A stretch of 6,041 nt of DNA from Clostridia bacterium (GTDB lineage Bacteria; Bacillota; Clostridia; Christensenellales; UBA1242). The position numbers were made by a program, and so were the translations under genes. The DNA lies in the NCBI GenBank assembly GCA_023228225.1, contig JALOBO010000088.1, positions 1-6,041 on the forward strand, in the 5' to 3' direction. The notes below the pieces were generated by a model, which made no database searches, had not been told where the DNA came from, and saw only the letters and a program-made list of their open reading frames with translations. The first letter of the stretch is position 1. Each line of letters begins with the position of its first letter. Below, one piece after another: positions 1 to 5,330 of this stretch.

Positions 1-78
1 AAGCAATGTAAGTATATGGAATGTACTCAGGATAAGGAAACAGGGAACTTGATTTATAGACAGGTGAGAGGTGTTTGA
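1..78 (+). CDS. C-terminal tail of an unidentified upstream gene (partial)
   Basis: Frame 1 is open from the first base to a TGA at 76-78 and gives 25 residues, with two cysteines near the start (C3 and C8, spaced CKYMEC) and a basic end (YRQVRGV). The other two forward frames hit stops early (9 and 52), so this is the likeliest reading frame. The stop lies 2 bases before the ATG of the next gene, and that gene's ribosome site sits inside this tail, so the two are probably co-transcribed and translationally coupled. Too little remains to name a family; the cysteine pair could belong to a zinc-binding finger, but this is a guess. Confidence 0.55.
   Translation, partial: KQCKYMECTQDKETGNLIYRQVRGV
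69..73 (+). promoter_or_regulatory. Ribosome binding site setting the ATG start at 81
   Basis: AGGTG (within GAGAGGTG, 66-73) lies 7 bases before the ATG at 81. It would be only 1 base from the alternative in-frame TTG at 75, so ATG 81 is the better start. Confidence 0.6.
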
Positions 79-80
79 GT

Positions 81-2147
81 ATGGAACTTAAGATAGATAA
101 TGAGTTTAGAGACTTGATTCCTCCACTTACTGAGGAAGAATATTCGGGGCTTGAAAGTGCAATTATTGAGAATGGTTTCAATCCTGCTTATCCTATTATC
201 ATTTGGAAAGGGCAGGATATTATTGTAGACGGGCATAACCGCTATTCTGTCTGCACGAAGCACAATATTGAGTTTGAGGTTATTGAGCAGGAGTTTGCTT
301 CAAGGTATGAAGTATGCGCTTGGATGGTTGAAAATCAGTTGAAGAGAAGGAATGTTAATTCACTTACTAAAACTTATCTTGTGGGTCGCAGGTACCTATT
401 GGAAAAGCTGACACTTGGAGAAAACCAGTTTACTTCTGATAGTTTAAAGAGGGGTGGTCAAAATGACCACCCCTCTAAAACATGTAATAAAATTGCAGAA
501 CAACTAAGCCTAGGAGAAAAAACAGTACGAAGAGCCTCTGAGTTCACCCTTGCAGTAGATAAGATAGTTGCTAATACAGGTATTAAGGTTAACGATATTC
601 TTTCAGGTAAAATAAAACTAAGAGCACAGGACGATATAAAGAAACTTGCAAGCTGTCCTCCCGAAACACAGATAAAGGTTATAGAGAGAGTCACAAAACA
701 ACCAAACAGTGATATAAAAAGCGTAATGCGGGATATTGCACAGGAAGAAGTAGCAAGAGAAGCAAGAGAAGCGGAAGAAAGAAAACGTCTTGCACTTGAA
801 GCAGTCAGAAAAGAACGTGAAGAAAACGAACGAAGAGAAGCAGAGAGAATAAGAATAGAGCGCCTTGAAAAAGAGCGAGAAGAAAAATTACGCATTGAGC
901 AGGAAAGAATAAGAAGAGAGATTGCAAGAAAAGAGAAAGAAGAACAGGAAAGACTTGCAAGAGAGAAATACGAAAGAGAAAAAGCTGAAAAAGAAAAGCT
1001 CAGGAAAGAACACCAGGAACAGGAAAGACTTGCAAGAGAGAAGCTTGCAGCAGAACAGGCAGAGAAAGCCAGAATAGAAAGAGAAAGGCTTGCAGTAGAA
1101 AGGGCAGAAATAGAACGCCAGAGACTTGAAAGAGTAGCAAAAGAAAAGCTGGAAAAAGAAAGATTAGACAAAGAGCGTGCAGAACAGAAAGCACTTGCAG
1201 ACGCAGAAGCAGAAAAGAAAAGGCTAGAGCGTCTTGCACTGGAAAAAGAACGCCAGGAACAGCAGAGAATAGAAAACGAGAGACTGGAAAAAGAACGCAT
1301 TGAAAAGTGCAGGCTTGAAGAGGAAAGACAGGCAAAAGAAAGAATAGAGAATGAAAGGCTTGAAAAAGAGAGGAAAGAAAAGGAAAGAATAGAGAATGAA
1401 AGGCTTGCAATAGAGAAGGCAGAGAATGACAGAATAGAGAAAGAACGCCTTGAAAAACTTAGAATAGAGAATGAAAAGCTGGAACTTGAAAGAGTAGAAC
1501 AGGAAAGAATAGCAAAAGAAAAGTTAGAACAGTTTAATCTGGAGCAGGAAAGAATAGCAAAAGAAAAGTTGGAGCAGTACAAAAAAGAGCAGGAACGTAT
1601 AGAGCAGGAAAGACAGCAGGAAATTCTTATAAGTGAAGCTGAGGAAGAAGGCAACGGACTATTTGACGTTATTCTTTGTGATCCTCCATGGAGATATGAT
1701 TTTGCAGAAACAAAGAATAGAGAGATAGAAAACCAGTATCCTACAATGGACTTGGAAGACATTAAAGCACTGTCTTTACCTGCTGCAGATGATTGCGTAC
1801 TATTCATGTGGGCGACAGCACCAAAGCTTGAACAGGCTTTTGAAGTTTTGAAAGCTTGGGGGTTCACCTATAAGACTTGCGCAGTATGGGACAAAGAGCT
1901 TATAGGAATGGGTTACTGGTTCAGAGGACAGCACGAGTTATTACTTGTGGGCACTCGCGGGAAGCCTTGTGTACCTGAAGCACAGAACAGAGTATCAAGT
2001 GTTATAAAGTCAAGAAGAGAAGGACACAGTAAAAAACCAGACTGTGTTTATGACATAGTAGAGAAAATGTGTCCAGGTGGAAGAAACTTAGAAATGTTTG
2101 CAAGAAATGCTCATCCAGGCTGGGTAGTATGGGGGAATCAGGTGTGA
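81..2147 (+). CDS. ParB-like domain / pentapeptide-repeat helix / MT-A70 adenine methyltransferase fusion
   Basis: This 688-residue protein has three parts. Residues 10-110 look like a ParB N-terminal domain: a LIPPLTEEEY start and the signature VDGHNRY at 49-55. A helix-turn-helix-like segment follows at 133-165 (KIAEQLSLGEKTVRRASEF). Residues 224-513 are 58 pentapeptides of consensus x-E-[RK]-[LI]-[EA] with no insertion or deletion, predicted to form a very long charged helix. Residues 527-688 are an MT-A70-type N6-adenine methyltransferase: catalytic DPPW at 534-537, then LFMWATAPK, a GYWFRGQHELLLVGTRG motif, HSKKPD and LEMFAR...GWVVWG. All expected motifs are present, so it is probably active. 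The presumed role is methylating adenine in DNA, with the ParB part recruiting or positioning it. ParB/MT-A70 pairings are known from mobile elements; the length and regularity of the linker are unusual. The gene is coupled to both neighbours. Family calls are firm, target and purpose are not. Confidence 0.92.
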   Translation: MELKIDNEFRDLIPPLTEEEYSGLESAIIENGFNPAYPIIIWKGQDIIVDGHNRYSVCTKHNIEFEVIEQEFASRYEVCAWMVENQLKRRNVNSLTKTYLVGRRYLLEKLTLGENQFTSDSLKRGGQNDHPSKTCNKIAEQLSLGEKTVRRASEFTLAVDKIVANTGIKVNDILSGKIKLRAQDDIKKLASCPPETQIKVIERVTKQPNSDIKSVMRDIAQEEVAREAREAEERKRLALEAVRKEREENERREAERIRIERLEKEREEKLRIEQERIRREIARKEKEEQERLAREKYEREKAEKEKLRKEHQEQERLAREKLAAEQAEKARIERERLAVERAEIERQRLERVAKEKLEKERLDKERAEQKALADAEAEKKRLERLALEKERQEQQRIENERLEKERIEKCRLEEERQAKERIENERLEKERKEKERIENERLAIEKAENDRIEKERLEKLRIENEKLELERVEQERIAKEKLEQFNLEQERIAKEKLEQYKKEQERIEQERQQEILISEAEEEGNGLFDVILCDPPWRYDFAETKNREIENQYPTMDLEDIKALSLPAADDCVLFMWATAPKLEQAFEVLKAWGFTYKTCAVWDKELIGMGYWFRGQHELLLVGTRGKPCVPEAQNRVSSVIKSRREGHSKKPDCVYDIVEKMCPGGRNLEMFARNAHPGWVVWGNQV
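448..476. repeat. Perfect 13-bp inverted repeat, 3-nt loop, inside the methyltransferase gene
   Basis: Left arm AGAGGGGTGGTCA (448-460), loop AAA, right arm TGACCACCCCTCT (464-476). It encodes residues about 123-132 (KRGGQNDHPS), between the ParB-like core and the helix-turn-helix. It could be a binding site for a dimeric protein (possibly this ParB-like protein), a strong mRNA hairpin, or the scar of an insertion. No second copy was seen in the window. Confidence 0.85.
750..1619 (+). repeat. 58 diverged 15-bp units encoding pentapeptide repeats
   Basis: The 870 bases are exactly 58 x 15 and encode units such as NERLE, KERIE, QERIA and KEKLE. Near-identical longer copies occur 45 bases apart (for example AGAATAGAGA at 1341 and 1386, and AGGAAAGAAT at 1501 and 1546), which suggests growth by duplication of three units at a time. 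The + strand is overwhelmingly purine, so this tract also creates long, meaningless open frames on the opposite strand. Confidence 0.88.
2131..2136 (+). promoter_or_regulatory. Ribosome binding site favouring the GTG start at 2144
   Basis: GGGGGA lies 7 bases before GTG 2144. An in-frame ATG at 2129 has only a weak upstream site. The GTG also overlaps the previous stop as GTGA. Confidence 0.5.
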
Positions 2148-2743
2148 CGTTACAAAATTGGGGTGACTGTTTAGTGTTTGGAGAGTTCGGGGAAGAGATG
2201 GCTAGAAAAAGAATAAGCCATTTTATTACTCCACTTTTAAAACATTTTGGGTATGGTGACTCAGCAGAAGACACACAAAAGCAGCGCAGTGGAGTAGACT
2301 TTAGTTTAAACCTAAAAGAATTAGCATTTGACGTAAAGGTTAGGGACTTTAAATATTATTATGATAATAACGCTAACCTTGATATTGTGCTTGAAACTGT
2401 TAGTGTAGCGGAAAAGGGTGTTCCTGGCTGGCTTTACTCCAGTAAAAGTGATGTTATATTTTATGCTTGGGCTAACTCAGACAGGACAGACTTGTTTGAT
2501 GCTGTAATACTTGTGTTATCTCCTATAAGGGCATTCATTAGTGATTACATAAAGACACAAAACAGTAAAACACATAAGATTAGAACTAGATGCTCTGAAA
2601 CATATAACAGGTCAACACAAAGCCATTATCATACTGAGTTTCTACTGGTGCCTATTGAATTATTCCCTAGCAATGCTTTGCTATACTGTGGCATACGTGG
2701 ATTAAAAGAAACATACTACATAGATAATACACAACATTTATAA
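2144..2743 (+). CDS. Probable PD-(D/E)XK-fold nuclease, 199 residues
   Basis: Residues 13-18 (GEFGEE) give a helical acidic element, followed by GVDF (D52) and FDVKVR (D63-x-K65). That is the spacing of the E...D...(D/E)xK metal site of PD-(D/E)XK nucleases. The segment DIVLETVSVAEKGVPGWLY (80-98) continues the pattern seen in many small restriction-like proteins that have IE.vS....GW motifs. The second catalytic acid is D rather than E, which is allowed in this fold. The GTG start overlaps the methyltransferase stop by 4 bases, so translation is probably coupled; an ATG at 2129, adding 5 residues, is the alternative start. The position suggests a partner of the methyltransferase: a restriction enzyme, or a housekeeping, resolving or repair nuclease of the element. 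The fold is inferred from motifs and the substrate is unknown. Confidence 0.62.
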   Translation: MTLQNWGDCLVFGEFGEEMARKRISHFITPLLKHFGYGDSAEDTQKQRSGVDFSLNLKELAFDVKVRDFKYYYDNNANLDIVLETVSVAEKGVPGWLYSSKSDVIFYAWANSDRTDLFDAVILVLSPIRAFISDYIKTQNSKTHKIRTRCSETYNRSTQSHYHTEFLLVPIELFPSNALLYCGIRGLKETYYIDNTQHL

Positions 2744-2745
2744 AT
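2734..2745 (+). promoter_or_regulatory. Possible TATA box for the 62-residue gene
   Basis: ACATTTATAAAT resembles the other TATA boxes in the window (ACATTTAAATAC). It overlaps the nuclease stop codon and would place transcription start near 2766, 10 bases before the ATG at 2776. A second AT-rich run (TTATATAA, about 2757) is too close to that ATG. Confidence 0.35.
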
Positions 2746-2775
2746 AATTAAAGCCTTATATAATATGGTGTTACT

Positions 2776-2964
2776 ATGAAACTAGAAACATATAGAAAGT
2801 TTAATGGTGTCCAGTTTATTCTGGATGAATTATCAACATTTGGAATGTCTAAAACCGATGCTGAGAAGAGAAAAGCCATGTGGAAGAAGTCAGGCTATAG
2901 AGTAAGAGCAGTAAAAAACAGTAAGGGTAAATTTATAATCTATCGAGAGTACCCCAAAGTTTAA
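2776..2964 (+). CDS. Small basic protein of unknown function, 62 residues
   Basis: No family is recognised with confidence. The protein starts at ATG with GGTG 5 bases upstream (2767-2770). The first half (KFNGVQFILDELSTFGMSK) looks helical. The second half is strongly basic and reads DAEKRKAMWKKSGYRVRAVK and then KGKFIIYRE, a helix followed by two beta strands. This layout is common in small archaeal proteins that carry a GY.VR.VK...G.y.IY pattern. It has no cysteines and no membrane segment, so it is probably cytoplasmic and possibly nucleic-acid binding. It stands between the nuclease gene and a strong T-run terminator, so it could end the left transcription unit or have its own promoter at 2734. 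Confidence 0.65.
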   Translation: MKLETYRKFNGVQFILDELSTFGMSKTDAEKRKAMWKKSGYRVRAVKNSKGKFIIYREYPKV

Positions 2965-2982
2965 TTTTTTTTTCAATTTTTT
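2965..2982 (+). terminator. Double T-run terminator
   Basis: Nine T (2965-2973), CAA, then six T (2977-2982) begin right after the stop codon of the 62-residue gene. Archaeal RNA polymerase terminates at such T-runs without needing a hairpin. It separates the methyltransferase unit from the next operon. Confidence 0.75.
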
Positions 2983-3006
2983 CTGGTTAAGAATTATGTA
3001 ATAGAT

Positions 3007-3018
3007 ACATTTAAGTAC
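3007..3018 (+). promoter_or_regulatory. TATA-box promoter of the AbrB-like/zinc-ribbon operon
   Basis: ACATTTAAGTAC is centred about 28 bases before the ATG at 3040, the distance expected for a leaderless or nearly leaderless archaeal transcript. It follows the T-run terminator and resembles the boxes at 4743 and 5331. Confidence 0.6.
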
Positions 3019-3039
3019 TATTACGCACTATTAGGTATT

Positions 3040-3171
3040 ATGGCAAAAGTGATAGAGTGCGGGGAACTAACCGTAAACAGCAAATTTAGACTTTTTGTCA
3101 CTAAGCATTGTAAAGCAAATGGCATCCGTGAGGGTGACAGGGTAAAAGTAACAATAGAGAAAGTTGAGTGA
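3040..3171 (+). CDS. 43-residue AbrB/SpoVT-like swapped-hairpin protein
   Basis: This short gene runs from ATG 3040 to TGA 3169-3171. Its sequence reads GELTVNSKFRLFVTKHC (8-24) and then GIREGDRVKVTIEK (28-41). That matches the AbrB pattern of an IT...GR..I strand pair, a short helix, then G...GD.V.v.I. It is about the size of a single AbrB domain with nothing added, so it probably acts as a DNA-binding dimer, either as a repressor of its own operon or as an antitoxin-like regulator. No toxin of a known family sits beside it. AGGT lies only 3 bases before the ATG, and the TATA box at 3007 suggests a leaderless mRNA. It is first in a four-gene operon. The catalogued alternative is an unrelated small beta protein, but the GD.V motif argues for AbrB. 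Confidence 0.72.
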   Translation: MAKVIECGELTVNSKFRLFVTKHCKANGIREGDRVKVTIEKVE

Positions 3172-3182
3172 AGTGGTGCGTA

Positions 3183-3584
3183 ATGGCTAAAATAAAGCTA
3201 ACATGTGCTAAATGTGGTGGAGTGTGGTTTTCTACTAAAGAAGACCCTGATTACTGTAAACACTGTAGGACAATCCTCTGGAACCCTAATAAAAAACTTG
3301 TTTACAAGGTATGCAGTGTTGGTGTCTCTGATGAAGTTTATGAAAGTTTGTTTAGACATAAAGTAACACCTGATGAATCAATGGCTTCAGTGGTTGAGCG
3401 TTTATTAAGCAGTGGAACTTCTTTGTCAGATATTAGGTATAAGAAAGATAAAAGTAATAATGATGTTAGAATAACAGTACAGTCAAGAGAAATTATAAAC
3501 AACATTAGAAAAGATAATAAAAGTATGACTCAGAGCGAAATTATATGGAGAGTGATGAACAATGGCGAAAACCGAAAAGTATGA
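3183..3584 (+). CDS. Zinc-ribbon protein with ribbon-helix-helix-like segments, 133 residues
   Basis: The N-terminus has four cysteines as C8-x2-C11 and C25-x2-C28, a zinc-ribbon pattern. Residues 42-77 (KVCSVGVSDEVYESLFRHK...SMASVVERLL) resemble the strand-helix-helix of VapB-type RHH antitoxins, which read k.i.lsdevYe.L...k...es.s.vi..LL. Residues 94-127 (DVRITVQSREIINNIRKDN, then MTQSEIIWRVM) look like a second, weaker copy. The likely role is DNA binding as a dimer, as an operon repressor or partition-type regulator; no toxin partner is seen. ATG 3183 is preferred because GGTG (3175-3178) precedes it; an in-frame GTG at 3168 overlapping the previous stop (GTGA) would add five residues. 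The end overlaps the next gene by 23 bases. The zinc ribbon is clear and the RHH assignment is moderate. Confidence 0.75.
   Translation: MAKIKLTCAKCGGVWFSTKEDPDYCKHCRTILWNPNKKLVYKVCSVGVSDEVYESLFRHKVTPDESMASVVERLLSSGTSLSDIRYKKDKSNNDVRITVQSREIINNIRKDNKSMTQSEIIWRVMNNGENRKV
3547..3556 (+). promoter_or_regulatory. Strong ribosome binding site for the gene at 3562
   Basis: GGAGAGTGAT is close to the ideal GGAGGTGAT and ends 5 bases before the ATG. It sits inside the end of the preceding gene and supports a true overlap of 23 bases. Confidence 0.6.
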
Positions 3585-4041
3585 TTATGTTGGGCATATT
3601 ACACTACCGTTTACAAACTCAGTGAAAGATTTATTTTACTACACAAGTAACCTCAGTGTAGGCAGTGGAGTAAGTTACAAAGGTGTTGAAATATCAAAAG
3701 ATAAATGCAATGGTTCACTTTCAAGGTTCCTCCAGGGACTAGGCTATGTAACAGATGGTAATGAAAAGGTAACAAAGAGAAGTAAAGCTGTTAGCAGTGT
3801 TCAGCTTGTTTGTAATAATACAGAGTGTGCTTTTAATTCAGAGTGCATTAAGGGAAAGTGTAAAATTGGTGTTAAAATAGTTGTTGAAAAAGATAGAGCA
3901 GAAAGTTCACTTTTGCTAAGCTTTAAAGCAAGGTATGTAAAAGAAGTTACGGTAAAGCATGAATGTCTTTCAAGATACATTTATGAGAAGACTGGAGAAA
4001 AGGGAGTAGAAAACGTATACGGTAAAATGGAGATGTGTTAA
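3562..4041 (+). CDS. Protein of unknown function with a four-cysteine cluster, 159 residues
   Basis: No family is recognised. The centre holds C84-x4-C89-x5-C95-x4-C100 in a stretch reading CNNTECAFNSECIKGKC, which could bind zinc or an iron-sulphur cluster. It is followed by a predicted beta hairpin (KIGVKIVVEK...SSLLLSFKARY). Further cysteines lie at 49, 135 and 159. The region before the cluster (DKCNGSLSRFLQGLGYVTDGNEKVTKRSKAV) looks like a small helical, possibly DNA-contacting, domain. There is no signal peptide or membrane segment. Its strong ribosome site and overlaps place it firmly in the operon with the zinc-ribbon/RHH protein and the 172-residue protein, so a shared job such as replication or regulation of the element is possible. 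Confidence 0.8.
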   Translation: MAKTEKYDYVGHITLPFTNSVKDLFYYTSNLSVGSGVSYKGVEISKDKCNGSLSRFLQGLGYVTDGNEKVTKRSKAVSSVQLVCNNTECAFNSECIKGKCKIGVKIVVEKDRAESSLLLSFKARYVKEVTVKHECLSRYIYEKTGEKGVENVYGKMEMC

Positions 4042-4560
4042 ATGACTGAACTGAAGAAAATGAAGGCTTATCTTACCTACCCAATGGACCCAAAAGTAAG
4101 GGGTATACTTCTAACTTCTTTCTACATAAGAGGGACTAAAATAATTGTTGGGAATAAAACATGCTCAGTAAAAGGGAAAATCTCTCCAACTCTTGCAAAT
4201 GACCTTGTAAAACGTTTTTATGCCAGAATAGAGGAGTATGAAACACTTCAGTACAGAGGTATTCAAAAAGTTTTCGGGATTTATGGTACTGAGAGTAGGA
4301 CTATTAAAATTGATGGTGACGATTACATAAGGATTCGTGTAGTTGCTGATGATATTGTGGAGCTTTTTACAAAGGTTTCAAGAATAAAGGAAACAATGTC
4401 TAAGTACGGTTTGAAAGAAAAAATTTGTATGTGGGACAAAATGGGTAAGCTTTCAGCAGATCCTGAGATAGTTGAGCAGCCTAAAAAGAAGGTAGACTTT
4501 GATATGAAGGGTGCTATAAGCAGGAGAGCAGCAGAGATTAAAACATATAGGCAGAAATAA
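4042..4560 (+). CDS. Protein of unknown function, 172 residues, last gene of the operon
   Basis: No family is recognised. The ATG directly abuts the stop of the previous gene, with GGAGAT 7 bases upstream (4029-4034), so translation is coupled. The first 110 residues look like a mixed alpha/beta domain: KAYLTYPM, TSFYIRGTKIIVGNKTCSVKGKISPTLANDLVKRF and YIRIRVVADDIVELFTKV. The last 30 are basic and rich in lysine and arginine (EQPKKKVDFDMKGAISRRAAEIKTYRQK), like a disordered nucleic-acid-binding tail. An internal ATG at 4060 (MKAYLTYP) is a possible second start but has no better ribosome site. There is no membrane segment or enzyme motif. Being in one operon with two cysteine-cluster proteins hints at a nucleic-acid-related task, but this is weak. 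Confidence 0.8.
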   Translation: MTELKKMKAYLTYPMDPKVRGILLTSFYIRGTKIIVGNKTCSVKGKISPTLANDLVKRFYARIEEYETLQYRGIQKVFGIYGTESRTIKIDGDDYIRIRVVADDIVELFTKVSRIKETMSKYGLKEKICMWDKMGKLSADPEIVEQPKKKVDFDMKGAISRRAAEIKTYRQK

Positions 4561-4581
4561 CTATATAACCAATAACTCCAA

Positions 4582-4615
4582 ATATAACAGGCTCACATTA
4601 ACGAGCCTGTTATAT
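4582..4615. repeat. 13-bp perfect stem-loop after the operon
   Basis: Arms ATATAACAGGCTC (4582-4594) and GAGCCTGTTATAT (4603-4615) enclose the 8-base loop ACATTAAC, starting 22 bases after the stop at 4560. It may stabilise the 3' end of the operon mRNA, aid termination, or be a protein-binding palindrome. There is no T-run directly after it, so it is not a standard terminator. Confidence 0.82.
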
Positions 4616-4742
4616 AAAGTGGCGATATAAGTGATCTGTGCCAGTGTTTGCAAGTCCAGCTTTTAAGCTTGCTGTATGTGTAATGTCATATAACAGTGCA
4701 GATTTAACAACTACCTAAATTTAAATTTTTACTCTGTTGCAA
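4616..4742. other. Region without identified gene between operon and lipoprotein
   Basis: No open frame with a start and ribosome site stands out on either strand. The stretch holds a TATA-like ATATAA at 4625-4630, a small AGCTTTTAAGCT hairpin candidate (4658-4669) and an AT-rich end (AAATTTAAATTTTT, 4717-4730). A small RNA read towards the lipoprotein is conceivable, but nothing here is proof. Confidence 0.3.
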
Positions 4743-4754
4743 ACATTTAAATAC
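4743..4754 (+). promoter_or_regulatory. TATA-box promoter of the lipoprotein gene
   Basis: ACATTTAAATAC is the best TATA match in the window. It predicts transcription start near 4775, leaving about a 10-base leader that contains GTGGT (4776-4780) before the ATG at 4785. Confidence 0.7.
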
Positions 4755-4784
4755 ATTTAGACCCTTTCTTACATTGTGGTATGA

Positions 4785-5309
4785 ATGATAAACAAAATTA
4801 TTCTTGTAATATGCTTGATTTCGGTTAGTGGCTTTGTATCAGGTTGTGCAGACTATGACATAAACGCAACCTCTTATAGTCCTGAAAACTCTGAATATTA
4901 TTTTGTTGGTGAAGACGGTAACAGCATAATATTAAATAATAATGCAAATGCAACAGATCCAACATATTCAGAATTAATCTCTTTCCTTGTGCAGGATAAA
5001 ACAGACAAACACAGTTACATAATAGGTTCTTATACATGTGGTGACTTTGCAGAAGATTTGCACAACAACGCAGAAGCAGCAGGTATTAAATCTGCATGGG
5101 TTGAGCTAGACTTTACAGATGGTGGATACGGGCATGCACTGAACGCATTTAACACAACTGATAAAGGGCTTGTGTTTATTGACTGTACAGAAAATGACGG
5201 AGAGATTAATAATTTTGGTGTTGGAAACAAATATACTCCAGAGAGCATTTTCGATAGTCAAGAATTTGAATGTATGGGCACTGTATCAAGGTTTGAAATT
5301 TACTGGTAA
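4785..5309 (+). CDS. Lipoprotein with transglutaminase-like Cys/His/Asp active site, 174 residues
   Basis: The N-terminus is a lipoprotein signal: a K near the start, hydrophobic residues 5-17, then the lipobox VSGC with C21 as the lipid-bearing residue. The mature protein would therefore be anchored outside the cell membrane. The body has YTCGDFAEDLHNNAEAAGIKS (C85 in a helix), GHALNAF (H117) and GLVFIDCTE (D133), which fits the ordered triad of transglutaminase-like cysteine hydrolases. Members of this fold act as proteases, amidases or cross-linkers; the substrate here is unknown, perhaps a cell-surface or S-layer protein. It is a single-gene unit with its own TATA box at 4743 and no clear T-run terminator. 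Lipid attachment and fold are well supported; the activity is not. If the element is a virus, it could alter the host surface to affect entry or block a second infection. Confidence 0.82.
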   Translation: MINKIILVICLISVSGFVSGCADYDINATSYSPENSEYYFVGEDGNSIILNNNANATDPTYSELISFLVQDKTDKHSYIIGSYTCGDFAEDLHNNAEAAGIKSAWVELDFTDGGYGHALNAFNTTDKGLVFIDCTENDGEINNFGVGNKYTPESIFDSQEFECMGTVSRFEIYW

Positions 5310-5330
5310 CTTAAGTTTAGGCTGTAGGTA

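Noticed and set aside
75..80. TTG start two codons before the ATG at 81
   Set aside because: The AGGTG ribosome site would be only 1 base away; ATG 81 has the right 7-base spacing.
1000..1410. Second minus-strand open frame rich in leucine and phenylalanine
   Set aside because: Same cause: another antisense frame of the repeat tract.
750..1619. CRISPR array or iteron-type origin in the repeat tract
   Set aside because: The 15-bp units are codon-phased and diverged, with no spacers or constant repeats; protein coding explains them.
458..1867. Long serine- and phenylalanine-rich open frame on the minus strand
   Set aside because: It is the antisense image of the purine-rich pentapeptide repeats and methyltransferase start (AGA/GAA read backwards give TCT/TTC). 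It has no ribosome site or promoter and its composition is low-complexity.
2069..2128. Longer N-terminus for the nuclease gene (MSRWKKLRNVC...)
   Set aside because: It would overlap the conserved end of the methyltransferase by about 80 bases with no good ribosome site; the GTG at 2144 (or ATG 2129) is better placed.
2002..2274. Minus-strand open frame of 90 codons over the methyltransferase/nuclease junction
   Set aside because: It is opposite two overlapping coding frames and lacks a promoter or ribosome site.
4640..4680. tRNA-like TGTTTGCAAGTCC segment
   Set aside because: No matching acceptor stem or anticodon arm can be drawn around it.
4825..5248. Two minus-strand open frames across the lipoprotein gene
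   Set aside because: They lie opposite a well-supported gene with signal peptide and active-site motifs and have no start signals of their own.
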